DNA of 64,000 nucleotides from Vibrio splendidus. GTDB lineage: Bacteria > Pseudomonadota > Gammaproteobacteria > Enterobacterales > Vibrionaceae. Below the pieces are notes generated by a model that was not told where the DNA came from, made no database searches, and saw only the letters and a program-made list of their open reading frames with translations. Positions within the stretch are counted from its first letter, which is position 1; each line of letters starts with the position of its first letter. Shown here one piece after another: positions 38,101 to 47,245 of the stretch. The stretch lies in NCBI RefSeq assembly GCF_001557875.1, contig NZ_LNRF01000008.1:161061-225060 (forward strand). The letters are read 5' to 3'. The position numbers were made by a program, and so were the translations under genes.

Positions 38101-38950
38101 GAGATACAATCATCTTCGTAACTTGTGGCACATACTTAGTTGGCGCGCCATCAGGCATTAAAAAACCGCGTTCATAATATGTAACCTCTTCTGAATATCC
38201 TGCTGGATAAGTTGTTTTTAGCAATAAATCCATCCCTATTTCATTGAACCATGAATATTCAAATTGAAAATACAGATCTTCTCTGTTGGGTAATGTCGCA
38301 TACGCTAAACGTTTAAAGTCACCACCGCTTATTTTTCTAATTGTCGATGACTTAATCAAAGAGCCTTTGTTATATAAGGAAATTTCTGTCAGCCATTCAT
38401 CTGACCATGTATCAATATTTATGCTTAATCCAAAACTATCTTCAACCTTATACAAGGTTCTTTGGAAATTATAATTTGTGTATGAAAAGCGAAGCTGGTG
38501 GCCTTTTGCACTGTATAGTCGATTCAGAGTGCCTTCCTTCCAGTCGATAAATTCGATCTCTCCAGAGGCATTAATGACCTTTATTTCACCTTGTTCAGTC
38601 CCAGGTGTAGAGACATAATGAATGCTGACATCTTTTAACTTACGGTATGGTGTTACATACTCATTCTCTGTTGAATTCCATTCAATTTTGAATTGTTGAC
38701 CATTTCTCAAACTCAATACTGAATTTACATTATCAAAAGAACTAAGTGGTAATGACCAACCTCGCCCAAAGCCAATATCAGTAAAATTATTTATATTATA
38801 ACCAACAGTTAAATCAAAATAAGGACCATTAAGGCGGTTACCAATTATCGATAATAGTTTTATTTGAGCAGAATAACTTCCCGTTCTATTATCAACACCT
38901 GAGTTAATGAAGTCTGGAAAATTATAGGCATTGCTTGTCAAGTTTGTCAT
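35168..38950 (-). CDS. RHS/YD-repeat shell protein
   Basis: 1260 aa, many YD repeats (YDLYGHINRT, YDAFDRVIEK, YDDFGRVQQL, YDALGNRVNL) that build the hollow beta-cage of RHS and TcC proteins. The N-terminus (MTNLTSNAYNFPDFINSGVDNRTGSYS) is shared by a group of RHS proteins and has no signal peptide. The chain ends at SSYLPFG, exactly where RHS proteins normally enter the core segment; the rest of the core is in the next gene. Low GC and flanking IS scars point to acquisition. Start ATG 38950. A partial second copy of its 5' end is at 41941-42340. Confidence 0.85.
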   Translation of the reverse strand: MTNLTSNAYNFPDFINSGVDNRTGSYSAQIKLLSIIGNRLNGPYFDLTVGYNINNFTDIGFGRGWSLPLSSFDNVNSVLSLRNGQQFKIEWNSTENEYVTPYRKLKDVSIHYVSTPGTEQGEIKVINASGEIEFIDWKEGTLNRLYSAKGHQLRFSYTNYNFQRTLYKVEDSFGLSINIDTWSDEWLTEISLYNKGSLIKSSTIRKISGGDFKRLAYATLPNREDLYFQFEYSWFNEIGMDLLLKTTYPAGYSEEVTYYERGFLMPDGAPTKYVPQVTKMIVSQGSALPIRTHTYTYSDKNYLGFASDRAYIAGEDTLFKAAQDYKYSAIETIDNEIEIQKIYTKYHLVEQERYLSKGVLYQEVNYEYYANNAVGIEYQIPQYTFLKKKDVSFFNASSTSKSLEFYQFDQWGNNIEHTDERGITTISEYELSSQNKFKNIPLSQSILDRGRNVVHKKEFTYKTLPSLLDDHVFYVLKTEEINGQKTNYQFYENRQDIEVYGKKREESSVVSGTTPMCYSYTYDFKQDHLVYQVLTENGSLHYSNTEHYDFVDSQLIYKKESEGVEVEVNYDELNQINKERLFKSNSLYSEKTYQSYIDSDNYVLNIEDSEGETTVQTYSANGHVLSMATRIDSTTILAYTNQYDGFGQKISTTQYDNLGTRSLELTTRYEYDLYGHINRTIYPSGAVEINQFDYASRTHTKGIEGKGRVISHQDAWGNTILEQYFDRADQLLYQIPYQYDLTNRLIRTETSRGAVIEFKYDAFDRVIEKETRFVGKNASESFVDRMSYDKRTKEESLTLHTREGLLGDNENTHTTIISNQYDDFGRLIERQMNGLRYQYKDYDDSNRYQSVVLPNGHSATYTYHPVLGLVTKQEISNDSSSTRSFNYNKRGLVVSDMASMTSSQYEYDAFGNPSKKTVTSLGATTENATFSYSAKGLLLSMRDFTGNTKALTYDDFGRVQQLVFGSRDATAVIDLSYDQFDRLISQHYEDGNDQIEMYLGYGINDMESSRRWVRNGQETLKMELSYDQSMRIIERKTTINGAVQTETFDYDQLGRITEFVSEGVSPPKDVVGREVVKQQFYYDHFDNITDLTTQYQNGVVNTESRIFDTDMPTRLLNIYNTHRDFSNQSFEYDALGNRVNLSQRDYQLSYNNYGQLSEIRDAQEKVIRTYHYDAIGMQSVSVDALGNIAQLYYHHDELVAIMRANESMAFSGAHSGNALTISTDLKGIKASYRYLDGTNSNLGSTREQVIDTSSSYLPFG

Positions 38951-39233
38951 AAAATACCAACCTAGATTACATTTTTAAATCAGTTCACCTCAACATTTTC
39001 ACTGTTAATCTTATTGCTATTCAACAAACTCTAACTGCGCAATGCGGTGATGTGCAGACAGTCGCATTGAAATCAATCGCTTAACATGGCAGTTTATTAA
39101 AACTTTTATAGCAAGAGCCTATAATTGCCAATAATAATCCACTGCTAAGTACAGTGGTAATAGCAAAATCACTGAAATTACATGGACTACTACCGCATTG
39201 CTTTTGTTACTTTATGCTCCGGCTTATCACATA
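38826..39233. repeat. RHS 5'-region duplication, copy 1
   Basis: First codons and upstream DNA of the intact RHS gene. The segment aligns with 41941-42340, including CATAAAATACCAA, GCTTAACATGGCA and AATCACTGAAATT landmarks. An IS5-family end adjoins at 39234. Confidence 0.7.
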
Positions 39234-39396
39234 GGCTTTGTTGCGTAATTCAGTGGGACTAAATCCAGAACCCACGATTTGATCAGCTACATACAACCCC
39301 TCTTAGGCACATATCCAAACCTCGTTACAAAACAACCAATTGGAAGCACTACAACCAATCACTCAGTAACCGGAGTTATCCGACCTTTTAGATTGA
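39234..39396 (+). pseudogene. 5' fragment of an IS5-family transposase
   Basis: Starts with the terminal repeat GGCTTTGTTGCGTAATT. At about 39327 the forward strand reads SKPRYKTTNWKHYNQSLSNRSYPTF followed by TAG where the family has Trp (TFWIDE). The start codon also appears lost. The fragment then runs into an IS3-family remnant, so the element was disrupted and is dead. Confidence 0.75.
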
Positions 39397-40346
39397 TGTA
39401 GAAGTGGTATGCATGAAAAAGAGGCGTAAAGCACAAAGTGGTAAGGTTCCAGTTAATGCTGACCAGAAGCGTACCTACAGAGAAACCACCGAAGCGATGG
39501 GTATTCGAAGAACAACGTTGGAAAGCTGGGTGAGGCAACTCAGAGCCGAAAGAGCACGAAAGTTACCAAACGCTTCTCCAATCATCTGGGATCACAGATA
39601 AATCCGTGACCTTAAAAAGAAACTCAAACAGAGTTATATATTGAAACGGCTTTGTGAAATGTTGGGTACACCGCAGTAATTATCATTATTGGGTGAATAA
39701 TTGTAAGCCACTGTGGTCAGAGTGTGTAATGGTAGGTTCCGAAATTCATCGAGTTCATGAGCTTTCCATTGTTCCGCCAGGGCGAGAAGCATTAATGACT
39801 AGTGACAGCAACGACCATTCCACATAGTCATTATCGAGCGAGTAACTTCCTGAATGAGCTGGACCTAGTTGTCAGCGACCAAAACACATATATAGACAGC
39901 TAGAACATGCTCTTATACCTAACATACTAAACCGTCAGTTCGCTGTAACTGTCCCAAATCAAGTTTGGTGTAGCGATATGGCCTAGACATTAACAGGGTG
40001 GCGCACTGAATAGAGAGGCGTTAACCATGACTAATTCCAGCCGAGGAGGGGGTATCTTCGGTGATGTTCCACTCGGACCAAGATTACAACTATACGAGTA
40101 AGAAATATTGCCAGAATCTGTAGAGATATTGGATATCGATTCAGCCGTCGAGGTATCTGCTGGGATTAACAGCCCTAGGGAGCGAGTCGTTAGGAGCTTA
40201 AACAGTGAATAAGTACCAACGAATAGCTATAAAAGTTTTAGAAGGAGCATCAGGCAATAATAGAATCTAGTTGGCTATTACAATCAGCATCGTTCACGCC
40301 AATACAATGGTGGATTAACACATAATGAGTCAGAGAGACAGCGCTC
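39397..40346 (+). pseudogene. Decayed IS3-family element (orfA and orfB remnants)
   Basis: The orfA part reads MKKRRKAQSGK...TEAMGIRRTTLESWVRQLRAER (39413-39601) then, after a stop, IRDLKKKLKQ. The orfB remnants are recognisable as NQVWCSDMA (about 39955-39980) and VGYYNQHRSRQYNGGLTHNESE (40272-40340), the conserved C-terminal end of the integrase domain. Multiple stops and frameshifts separate them. A further transposase-like tail (TPDEVHRTFLSINHRLT) at about 40450-40500 may be from another element. Confidence 0.75.
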
Positions 40347-40687
40347 GTTTACCCATAAAGTCGTGGCAGTTTAACTTAATGACTTCAGCCGCCGAATCAG
40401 TAAAAAAGCATGATGAATATAGCCCTCTCTCAACCTTAATATACAAAACGCCAGATGAAGTACATCGGACGTTTTTGTCCATTAATCATCGACTCACATA
40501 AGGATGGGCGAGCACTTACTCCGTTATTATAAAACTCTTCTCAATTATAATGTCAGCCTATACTCCAACAGCCAAATTAAATGTTTTTTGGTTAATATAT
40601 TAGCCCGAATATTTGTTAAACCATCAATAATTACAGGTATTGAAAGTGTGTGTGGGGGGGAGACTAGCAAAAATAGTCCTGACTCAT

Positions 40688-41806
40688 TCAAAGTTCCTTC
40701 AATAATTTGCACCAACTCACTACATTTGCAGGCCCTTTTAAACGAATCATATTGTTGCGAATTAATCGGCCTATCGGCGAACGTCCTAGTGTCGCTAATT
40801 TAATGATTTTATTTGATTCGTTAACAACCCATGCAACTCTCTCAGACCTGATTTTTTTATAATTATCTAACGCAACCTCTAAAGGTGAATGTTCCAAATT
40901 GTCTGCTAAACAATTAATGTCTTCTAAAGACATGCCAACACCCTGTTGTAAACTTGGCGGACAACCATGAAGTGCATCTCCAACCAGTACAACTCGATCA
41001 AATACAGAATCGGTATTTTGCACACTCTTTAGTTGTCCCCGTACAATTTTTTGCTCTTCATTTAACCCTTTTACACATTGCGCAACAGGAGTGTCATAGT
41101 TCTCGAAAATACTTGTTATAGCCTCAATGCTTGGCTTACTTGAAAACTCACCATTTTCATCGTTTATTTGACCATAACAATACACTTCACTCTCACTTAT
41201 TGGGTATATCATGAACGCAGAGTCATGCCCTATATAATAGATGGGCTGAAAGCCTGGCTTTGGTTTTTGAGCAATAAATCGCCAGTTCGTGATTTGGTGG
41301 GATCGAAGTGGTACATCAGGTTGAACCATTTCTCTTACTCCAGAACGAATACCATCAGCGGCCACTACCAAATCATATTCTTGAGTTTCACCAGAATTAA
41401 GGGTTACAACAGCTTTTGTACTATTCTGGTTAATTTTTATGGGCCAAGTATTTAACTGTATTTCATCGAGCATTCCTTCTCGTAAAACGGACATTAAGTC
41501 GTCTTTTTTTAACGCTACAAAGGGGGCTATATTGAGCGGCGCTTTGTGTAATGAAGCAACTGCCAATGTTTTTCCTGATGAGAGAGCATATTCAACTTGA
41601 TCAACTTGAAATGCGTACTGTGTAACTTGATCACTCAAATCTAAATATTTAAGCTCAAGCATTGCATTAGCAGGCAAGCAAATTGCGATACCTTCACTTT
41701 CTAATGTTGATGACTTTTCTATGATGTCAACACTCAAATTTTGTGATCTTAAGCGTCGATATAATGCACACCCCGCAATCCCAGCACCAACTATTAATAT
41801 ACGCAT
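40688..41806 (-). CDS. FAD-dependent monooxygenase (PHBH fold)
   Basis: 372 aa. Dinucleotide-binding GAGIAG at 7-12, the DG motif in VVAADGIRSGVR and the GD motif in VVLVGDALHGCPPSLQQG define group A flavoprotein monooxygenases (salicylate hydroxylase/UbiH-like). They hydroxylate aromatic or related small molecules with NAD(P)H and O2. Substrate unknown. The gene stands alone between IS debris and the truncated RHS copy, so it is probably cargo of the island. Confidence 0.85.
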   Translation of the reverse strand: MRILIVGAGIAGCALYRRLRSQNLSVDIIEKSSTLESEGIAICLPANAMLELKYLDLSDQVTQYAFQVDQVEYALSSGKTLAVASLHKAPLNIAPFVALKKDDLMSVLREGMLDEIQLNTWPIKINQNSTKAVVTLNSGETQEYDLVVAADGIRSGVREMVQPDVPLRSHQITNWRFIAQKPKPGFQPIYYIGHDSAFMIYPISESEVYCYGQINDENGEFSSKPSIEAITSIFENYDTPVAQCVKGLNEEQKIVRGQLKSVQNTDSVFDRVVLVGDALHGCPPSLQQGVGMSLEDINCLADNLEHSPLEVALDNYKKIRSERVAWVVNESNKIIKLATLGRSPIGRLIRNNMIRLKGPANVVSWCKLLKEL

Positions 41807-41933
41807 TTAATTTCCCCTTTATTAGACAATGTATACGACTTTGATTCATAGGGATTATTAGTCCTCTAAAGAATGCCTAGATACTACTTATTTAGTTCAT
41901 TTTAGCCTCACAGAATTTCTGCAGCGATTTCTG

Positions 41934-42065
41934 TTAAAAACTATAAAGGTGGTGACCAATTATCGATAATGGTTTTATTTTAACAGAATAACTTCCCACT
42001 CTATTATCAACACCTAAGTTAATAAAGTTTGAAAAGTTATTGGTATTGTTTGTCAAGTTTGACAT
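41934..42065 (-). pseudogene. Truncated second copy of the RHS gene start
   Basis: ATG at 42065, then MSNLTNNTNNFSNFINLGVDNRVGSYS, clearly homologous to the start of the intact RHS protein. It stops after 43 codons where homology to the intact gene breaks. It is the remnant of a duplicated RHS module or a dormant cassette. Confidence 0.8.
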
Positions 42066-42340
42066 AAAATACCAATCTAGATTACGTTTTATATAAATTA
42101 ATCTCAGAATTTTCACTATTGCCTTTATGACTGAACAATAAAATCAAACTATGATACTAGTTACACACTAGCACCATAGCCAACTGCTTAACATGGCATT
42201 TTATCAACCATTCGACTGAATACGCCTAATAGCCTGTAATAGTAAGCCACTGTTAAGTAGTGTAATAATAGTTAAATCACTGAAATTCGCTGGACTACCG
42301 TGCTGAATTTGTTGGTTCACGCTATGGTATCTTCATCACC
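41941..42340. repeat. RHS 5'-region duplication, copy 2
   Basis: About 400 bp homologous to 38826-39233, covering the RHS start and its upstream promoter region, in the same orientation. The copies have diverged substantially, so the duplication is old or came by separate transfer. Confidence 0.7.
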
Positions 42341-42601
42341 CCCAATCCAAAGGTCAGAGAACTACGCTTAATGAGTGATTATTTTTTGTAATAAGGCTTA
42401 ACCATCAGGCTACTTGAGGTAGCGAATATAAATATTTGTATCGCAGATTATTGATTTAGTTCTATATAATTATGTAACAAAGCCTTTACAGTAAACAAAA
42501 TGCAAGAACAAGCCAGTAACATGCATTACTGGCTTACTAAAAATTGTCAACGTATTTTAAGACGAGACACTCTCGTGTTTCCTAGTCGAGGGGTATCAAG
42601 T
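42341..42601. other. Intergenic DNA with a degenerate IS end and a terminator-like hairpin
   Basis: AATTATGTAACAAAGCC (42468-42484) is the inverted, slightly altered form of the IS5-type terminal repeat GGCTTTGTTGCGTAATT. AAGCCAGTAA (42510-42519) pairs with TTACTGGCTT (42526-42535), and may terminate the leftward phosphodiesterase transcript. Confidence 0.45.
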
Positions 42602-43798
42602 TTATTTTAGAAAATCGTACGCGACATGAGCTAACTCTTTTTGCTCTGCGAGCATCTCAACCACAATTTCTGGTAGTGATGGAACCCCATGAAGAAAACC
42701 TTGCTGGTTAAAGCCGCCTTGAGCTTCCAGAAACGCACAGGTGTCTTTGTTTTCAACACCCTCATAGATAATACGCGCGTTTTTAACCGAAACGAGCTTC
42801 TTAACTTCGTCGAGCTTCTGTATATAATCAATGTTGTGACAAAGTCCCCATGTAATAGTTTTATCTATCTTTATCTCACTAATAGGAAATTTGATAATAC
42901 GTTCAATATTCGATGCTTCCATCCCAAAGTCATCTATAGAGATCTCAAAACCCTTCAACCTAAGTCGTAAAATATTGGCCAACAATTCATTTTCAATATT
43001 GCCTGAAAGACCCTTTTCAGTCAGCTCTACAACGATAGTATGCTCAATACCCTGCTGATAGATATCAAGTAGGTTATCGACAACAGATTCGTCAATCAAC
43101 AAATTAGGATCGATGTTAATTGAGAACCTCAACGATTGATCCAGTTCACTGAAATGAAGGTGATAATCCTGAATGAATTTATTTATCACGATATTGGTAA
43201 AAACCTTTTGCTTTCCTAGCTCTTCAATTACTGGCAAAAAATAGCTCGGTGGAAGTAAGGCCCCTTTTTTATCAGACCATCGTGACAACACTTCAAACCC
43301 CGAAATTACATCTATATCCGAAACAACTTGCGGCTGATAAACTAGGTTTATGGGAAAATCGTCATCGATGATTGTCACACGATGACCAAAGCTAGGCTCA
43401 CCTTGAATTATGGTTTCAACCGCAAGTGTTTTATCAACCAACTCACTTATTTGGTTAGCCCAAATAGGCTTTTCTAATGAAGCGACAACATTTAACTCAT
43501 AGAGTTTCCCAAGCATACTCACCGAGCTAACAATGGATTTATCCAAACCTGAAGTAATGATTATTTTAGACTCAATATTTTGTTGAGACATCATACTCAA
43601 GAGTTCAAATCCATCGCCATTGGGCATCATGATGTCCATAATCACCAAATCAAATGATGCGTTTTGCATTTTTCTCATTGCATCGAACGCATGTTCTGCA
43701 AACTGTATGGATGTTTTTTTATTAGATAAAGAGACCGCATTTTTAATAACTTCTCTAGATAGTTCAACATCGTCAACAATCAATACTGTGTTATTCAT
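42602..43798 (-). CDS. Response regulator with EAL c-di-GMP phosphodiesterase domain
   Basis: 398 aa from the ATG at 43798; GGTGAAGAGG precedes it. Receiver domain at 1-125 with Asp55 in LVIMDIMMPNGDG. EAL domain from about 150: the signature is EVL (FEVLSRW), with LTE, DDFG, KIDK and EGVE motifs also visible, so the metal and catalytic residues seem intact. It should hydrolyse c-di-GMP when phosphorylated. No GGDEF domain. Its start overlaps the stop of the XRE gene by eight bases. A hybrid kinase and Hpt gene lie upstream on the same strand, making it a likely phosphorelay output. Confidence 0.9.
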   Translation of the reverse strand: MNNTVLIVDDVELSREVIKNAVSLSNKKTSIQFAEHAFDAMRKMQNASFDLVIMDIMMPNGDGFELLSMMSQQNIESKIIITSGLDKSIVSSVSMLGKLYELNVVASLEKPIWANQISELVDKTLAVETIIQGEPSFGHRVTIIDDDFPINLVYQPQVVSDIDVISGFEVLSRWSDKKGALLPPSYFLPVIEELGKQKVFTNIVINKFIQDYHLHFSELDQSLRFSINIDPNLLIDESVVDNLLDIYQQGIEHTIVVELTEKGLSGNIENELLANILRLRLKGFEISIDDFGMEASNIERIIKFPISEIKIDKTITWGLCHNIDYIQKLDEVKKLVSVKNARIIYEGVENKDTCAFLEAQGGFNQQGFLHGVPSLPEIVVEMLAEQKELAHVAYDFLK

Positions 43799-44651
43799 CC
43801 TCTTCACCTTTATAGTTTGCAATAATATTCATCCAAGAGCGTTGCGATTTTATCGTCTTTGAATTCAAGTTCATGACCTTCATTGATCTATCGTCACTTC
43901 TTACACTTCGATACTCACAGCCCAATGAAAAGAACAGGTCAAAAATCCTCTTGTTTTTCAGTAGTATATAAAGCTCTTTATCGGGGTTTAAACTTTGTAG
44001 ATACTTGTACGCCTCTCTGCCCATTGTATCTGTAAATGACGAATAATGAGTACAGTTAAAAGTAACAACTAAATGTGCTTTATCTTCTTTAGATACTAAG
44101 ACTTGCTCAAAAAAATCTGCTGCAAGTTTATAGTTAGCACTTAATAAGTGTCCGATCAATTGCCCATTAACCGTGACGAGCGTTAACTCTCCAGAATATT
44201 GATTTATTATTTTTTCAATAATTGCCTTTCGACTCAGACCTAATTTTTTTAAGTTACTAAGTAGAACGTTATCTTCATATTCAAAGATGACATCAATTAA
44301 TTTTTCTATTTTTCCAAGAAAAAATGAATTATTTGAGTTGATCGTCGTAACTTGCGTTTGAACGTACATATCCATGTCAATATACCCGTTGTTATTAAAT
44401 TTATTCGTTAACCCTGTGAGAACTGTTTGTGAGTCGTTTGCTTCCCAAACATCAAATATGTTGACTCCCACGAGATCCAGTAATTCGTTTTGACGCTTTA
44501 AGTGGGGAGTTGTTACTCCCCTTTCCCAGCGGCTTAGAGTCACAACATCTAGATTATTAAAGTTAGAGTTACTTTTTTGAATCGCATCAACAAAATTAGT
44601 TTGTGACAAACCATTGTTAACACGAAACGTGCGGATAATATTTCCAAACAT
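43791..44651 (-). CDS. XRE-type DNA-binding protein with GNAT-like C-terminal domain
   Basis: 286 aa. An N-terminal helix-turn-helix of the XRE type (residues 1-60: IIRTFRVNNGLSQTNFVDAIQ...VTLSRWERGVTTPH). The C-terminal part (about 130-270), with VTVNGQLIGHLL and a TMGREAYKYL segment, looks like an acetyltransferase-related fold, but the acetyl-CoA loop is not clear. It is translationally coupled to the receiver-EAL gene. It could control the phosphorelay or the neighbouring surface genes. Confidence 0.65.
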   Translation of the reverse strand: MFGNIIRTFRVNNGLSQTNFVDAIQKSNSNFNNLDVVTLSRWERGVTTPHLKRQNELLDLVGVNIFDVWEANDSQTVLTGLTNKFNNNGYIDMDMYVQTQVTTINSNNSFFLGKIEKLIDVIFEYEDNVLLSNLKKLGLSRKAIIEKIINQYSGELTLVTVNGQLIGHLLSANYKLAADFFEQVLVSKEDKAHLVVTFNCTHYSSFTDTMGREAYKYLQSLNPDKELYILLKNKRIFDLFFSLGCEYRSVRSDDRSMKVMNLNSKTIKSQRSWMNIIANYKGEEDE

Positions 44652-44910
44652 AGTTTTACTTTCTTATTCGTTATTGTGATTTAGCTTATTTTTAATTAAA
44701 TATGAACAAAAGCTAAGGGCAAGTAGTGATTGAATAATTTTAAAATGCCAAGTCACACTCAGCACTTATTGGGAGATGGTTATTTTCATAACAGTTTGAG
44801 AATTGCCTTTGATGGTAATGCCCTTAACTCTCAGAAAAACAGATGAAAGTAACGAGTGAAGTTCTGAAGATGGCTAACCCTCAGAATATAGGTAAGAGTA
44901 TTTAACTAAG

Positions 44911-47229
44911 TTAGCAAGTACTACCTGATAGCGCGCACTGAAGCTTTAGCTTTAAATCGCTCGGATCGAGCGGTTTGGTTAGATAACACGAAAAATATTG
45001 GTTCATTCGAGACTCTTCTTGAATGGTGGCTCGTGCCGTAACGGCAATTATAGGTAACGATGGCTTAAGCTTTTCCAACTCAGAAGCAAGCTCAATACCA
45101 TCCATAACCGGCATAGAAATATCCGCAAGTACAACATCAAAGTCATGTTCAGTAGCGAGCGCTAAACCCTCCAAACCATCATTCGCGGTCATGCATTCAA
45201 AACCCAGCGCGTTTAAATGAAACTCTAGAATTTCTCGGTTAAACTCAACATCATCAACGATCAGAGCTTTTTTATTTGTGCAGTCTAGTCCCTGCCCAAT
45301 ATTATCTATTTGCTCTACAACTCCGTTAGAACATTCAAAAACATTCATAACTTCTAGCGCTGGAAGTGCAATAACAAAAGTACTGCTTACGCCAAGCTTA
45401 CTTTCAACCCGCAACGTGCCGTTCATTAACTCGACAATCGTTTTAGTGATAGCCAACCCCAAACCAAAACCAAACTGTTGGTCATCTCTATTGACCTGTT
45501 CAAAACCATTAAACACCGTATCCAATTTATCTGTGGGAATACCGCACCCCGTATCAGTTACTGAGATATTGAACACTTTATCGTCGGTCGAAACTTCTAT
45601 TGTCACGCCCCCCTTGTTTGTAAACTTCAATGCATTCGAAACTAAATTACTAATCGCTTGTTTTATACGAAGCTCATCAATCAGCAATGTTGTCGAAGCA
45701 TCGACATTGCTGAAAATATCAAGCGATAATTGCTTAGACTCGCTAAGGGGCAAAAACGTATTTTCAATTTCGCGAAGTAAACTCATTACCGACAGGCATT
45801 TAGGGTTTAATGAATAGCTTGCTGCTTTTACTCTTTCAAAATCCAATAGATCATTCACAATACCTAAAATGGTATTGCTCGCACTCGAAATACCGTTCAA
45901 CTGATGGCTATGTGCGTCAAAATGCTTGCTGTGAGCCAACATATGCGTATAACCAATAATCGCGTTCAGTGGAGTGCGAACCTCATGGGACACATTTGAA
46001 AGCAGCACCGATTTCTGTTTATTCGCCTCACTGGCTTCGAGGGCAGCTACCTCATACTGTTTCGTTCGCTCTTCGACTTCATATTCAAGCCCTTCAATTA
46101 AATTTTGAATCTGGCCCCCAGCCTCAGAATAAGCCTTAGAAAGCTGCTCAATTTCATCTCCATTACTATGAACCACATGTGTGGCTTTATTAAAATCACG
46201 CTGCTTTAGATATTGAGCTTGTGCGATCAATTTAGAAACCGGAATGAGCAACTTATTAACCGCAATTGAATTAATAACTAAGAATAGCCCAAGCAAAATG
46301 ATATAGGCGAGCAACAAACTTTTTAATAACGAGTTGTCTCCAGACAAAACTAGCTCTTTGGTGATCACATAACTAGAACGAATCACATGTTCTGGCGTGA
46401 CTAAAATCAACTTCCATTTTGTCACACTATTTTTCACGAAGGTAACATTATAAACACCGCTTAAGCTAGTAACAGTAAAACTCCCCGTATCATGGGACAT
46501 AATATAATTCACGGCACTTTTCCTAACCTCCTGGTCAAAAACGATCGTTGACATCAACAGCTCAGTGCTTTGTTTTAAATTCGTAGCAACGAGCTTGCCA
46601 CTGTCATCAACTAAAAAATATCGATATTGGAAAACATCGAGCATATTCTCAAACATTAATGAACGAGAGAAGTAGTCTAAATCAATGTCAAACCTTAACA
46701 AAGACTCATTCCAACCTTTTGGTTTGATATAAATAGAAAAATTGCTGACAATTCCACCTTCTACCTCTTTATCAATATATAAACCTTTATATTGATACAT
46801 TTGACTAAGATCAACGAAAACTGAGCGGCTTACAATATCATTTTCGATGATAGAGACTTCTTGACTGCGGTTAGTTTCAATAAACCGTATCTCTTTTATA
46901 AAGGGCTTAAGCTTAGTGTTAATATAAGCCAGTTGTTTATTACGCAATGCCTCGTTTTGCGACTCATTGCCAACATCATGAGCAAAATCGACCGCTACAT
47001 GCACCACTTCCTCAGTGATCAGCTCAACCTCTTTATCAAGGCCTACACTTTGAGCTTTCACAAAGGCAAACAGAAGCTTTTTGTTATTCCCAGTAATGCT
47101 ATCCTTTATCTCTTCAAATTGGTTTTGTGAAGAACTCTGAACAATTTCGCTAGCGAAGTACGTAAGCAATGCAACAAATAGAACCAATATTATTGCATTG
47201 ACGAAAATGATTTTATTTTTAAAAGACAT
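44911..47229 (-). CDS. Hybrid sensor histidine kinase
   Basis: 772 aa from the ATG at 47229, with GGAG upstream. Membrane segment at about 8-30, a periplasmic double-Cache-like sensor to about 300, second membrane segment at about 302-325, HAMP, coiled coil, then HisKA with His415 (SHEVRTPLNAII), HATPase (DTGCGIP, FGLGLAI) and a receiver with Asp703 (LADISMPVMDG). The missing final step is supplied by the Hpt gene 16 bp upstream. Together with the receiver-EAL protein this forms a complete phosphorelay set. Confidence 0.9.
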   Translation of the reverse strand: MSFKNKIIFVNAIILVLFVALLTYFASEIVQSSSQNQFEEIKDSITGNNKKLLFAFVKAQSVGLDKEVELITEEVVHVAVDFAHDVGNESQNEALRNKQLAYINTKLKPFIKEIRFIETNRSQEVSIIENDIVSRSVFVDLSQMYQYKGLYIDKEVEGGIVSNFSIYIKPKGWNESLLRFDIDLDYFSRSLMFENMLDVFQYRYFLVDDSGKLVATNLKQSTELLMSTIVFDQEVRKSAVNYIMSHDTGSFTVTSLSGVYNVTFVKNSVTKWKLILVTPEHVIRSSYVITKELVLSGDNSLLKSLLLAYIILLGLFLVINSIAVNKLLIPVSKLIAQAQYLKQRDFNKATHVVHSNGDEIEQLSKAYSEAGGQIQNLIEGLEYEVEERTKQYEVAALEASEANKQKSVLLSNVSHEVRTPLNAIIGYTHMLAHSKHFDAHSHQLNGISSASNTILGIVNDLLDFERVKAASYSLNPKCLSVMSLLREIENTFLPLSESKQLSLDIFSNVDASTTLLIDELRIKQAISNLVSNALKFTNKGGVTIEVSTDDKVFNISVTDTGCGIPTDKLDTVFNGFEQVNRDDQQFGFGLGLAITKTIVELMNGTLRVESKLGVSSTFVIALPALEVMNVFECSNGVVEQIDNIGQGLDCTNKKALIVDDVEFNREILEFHLNALGFECMTANDGLEGLALATEHDFDVVLADISMPVMDGIELASELEKLKPSLPIIAVTARATIQEESRMNQYFSCYLTKPLDPSDLKLKLQCALSGSTC

Positions 47230-47245
47230 GTTTCTATTCTCCAAC

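Noticed and set aside
40504..40803. 99-aa plus-strand ORF
   Set aside because: It overlaps the 3' end of the monooxygenase gene in antisense and has no recognisable domain.
42468..42484. IS5-type end pairing with 39234 to make a composite transposon
   Set aside because: The end is degenerate and no intact transposase lies between; shared ancestry is possible but a functional unit is not supported.
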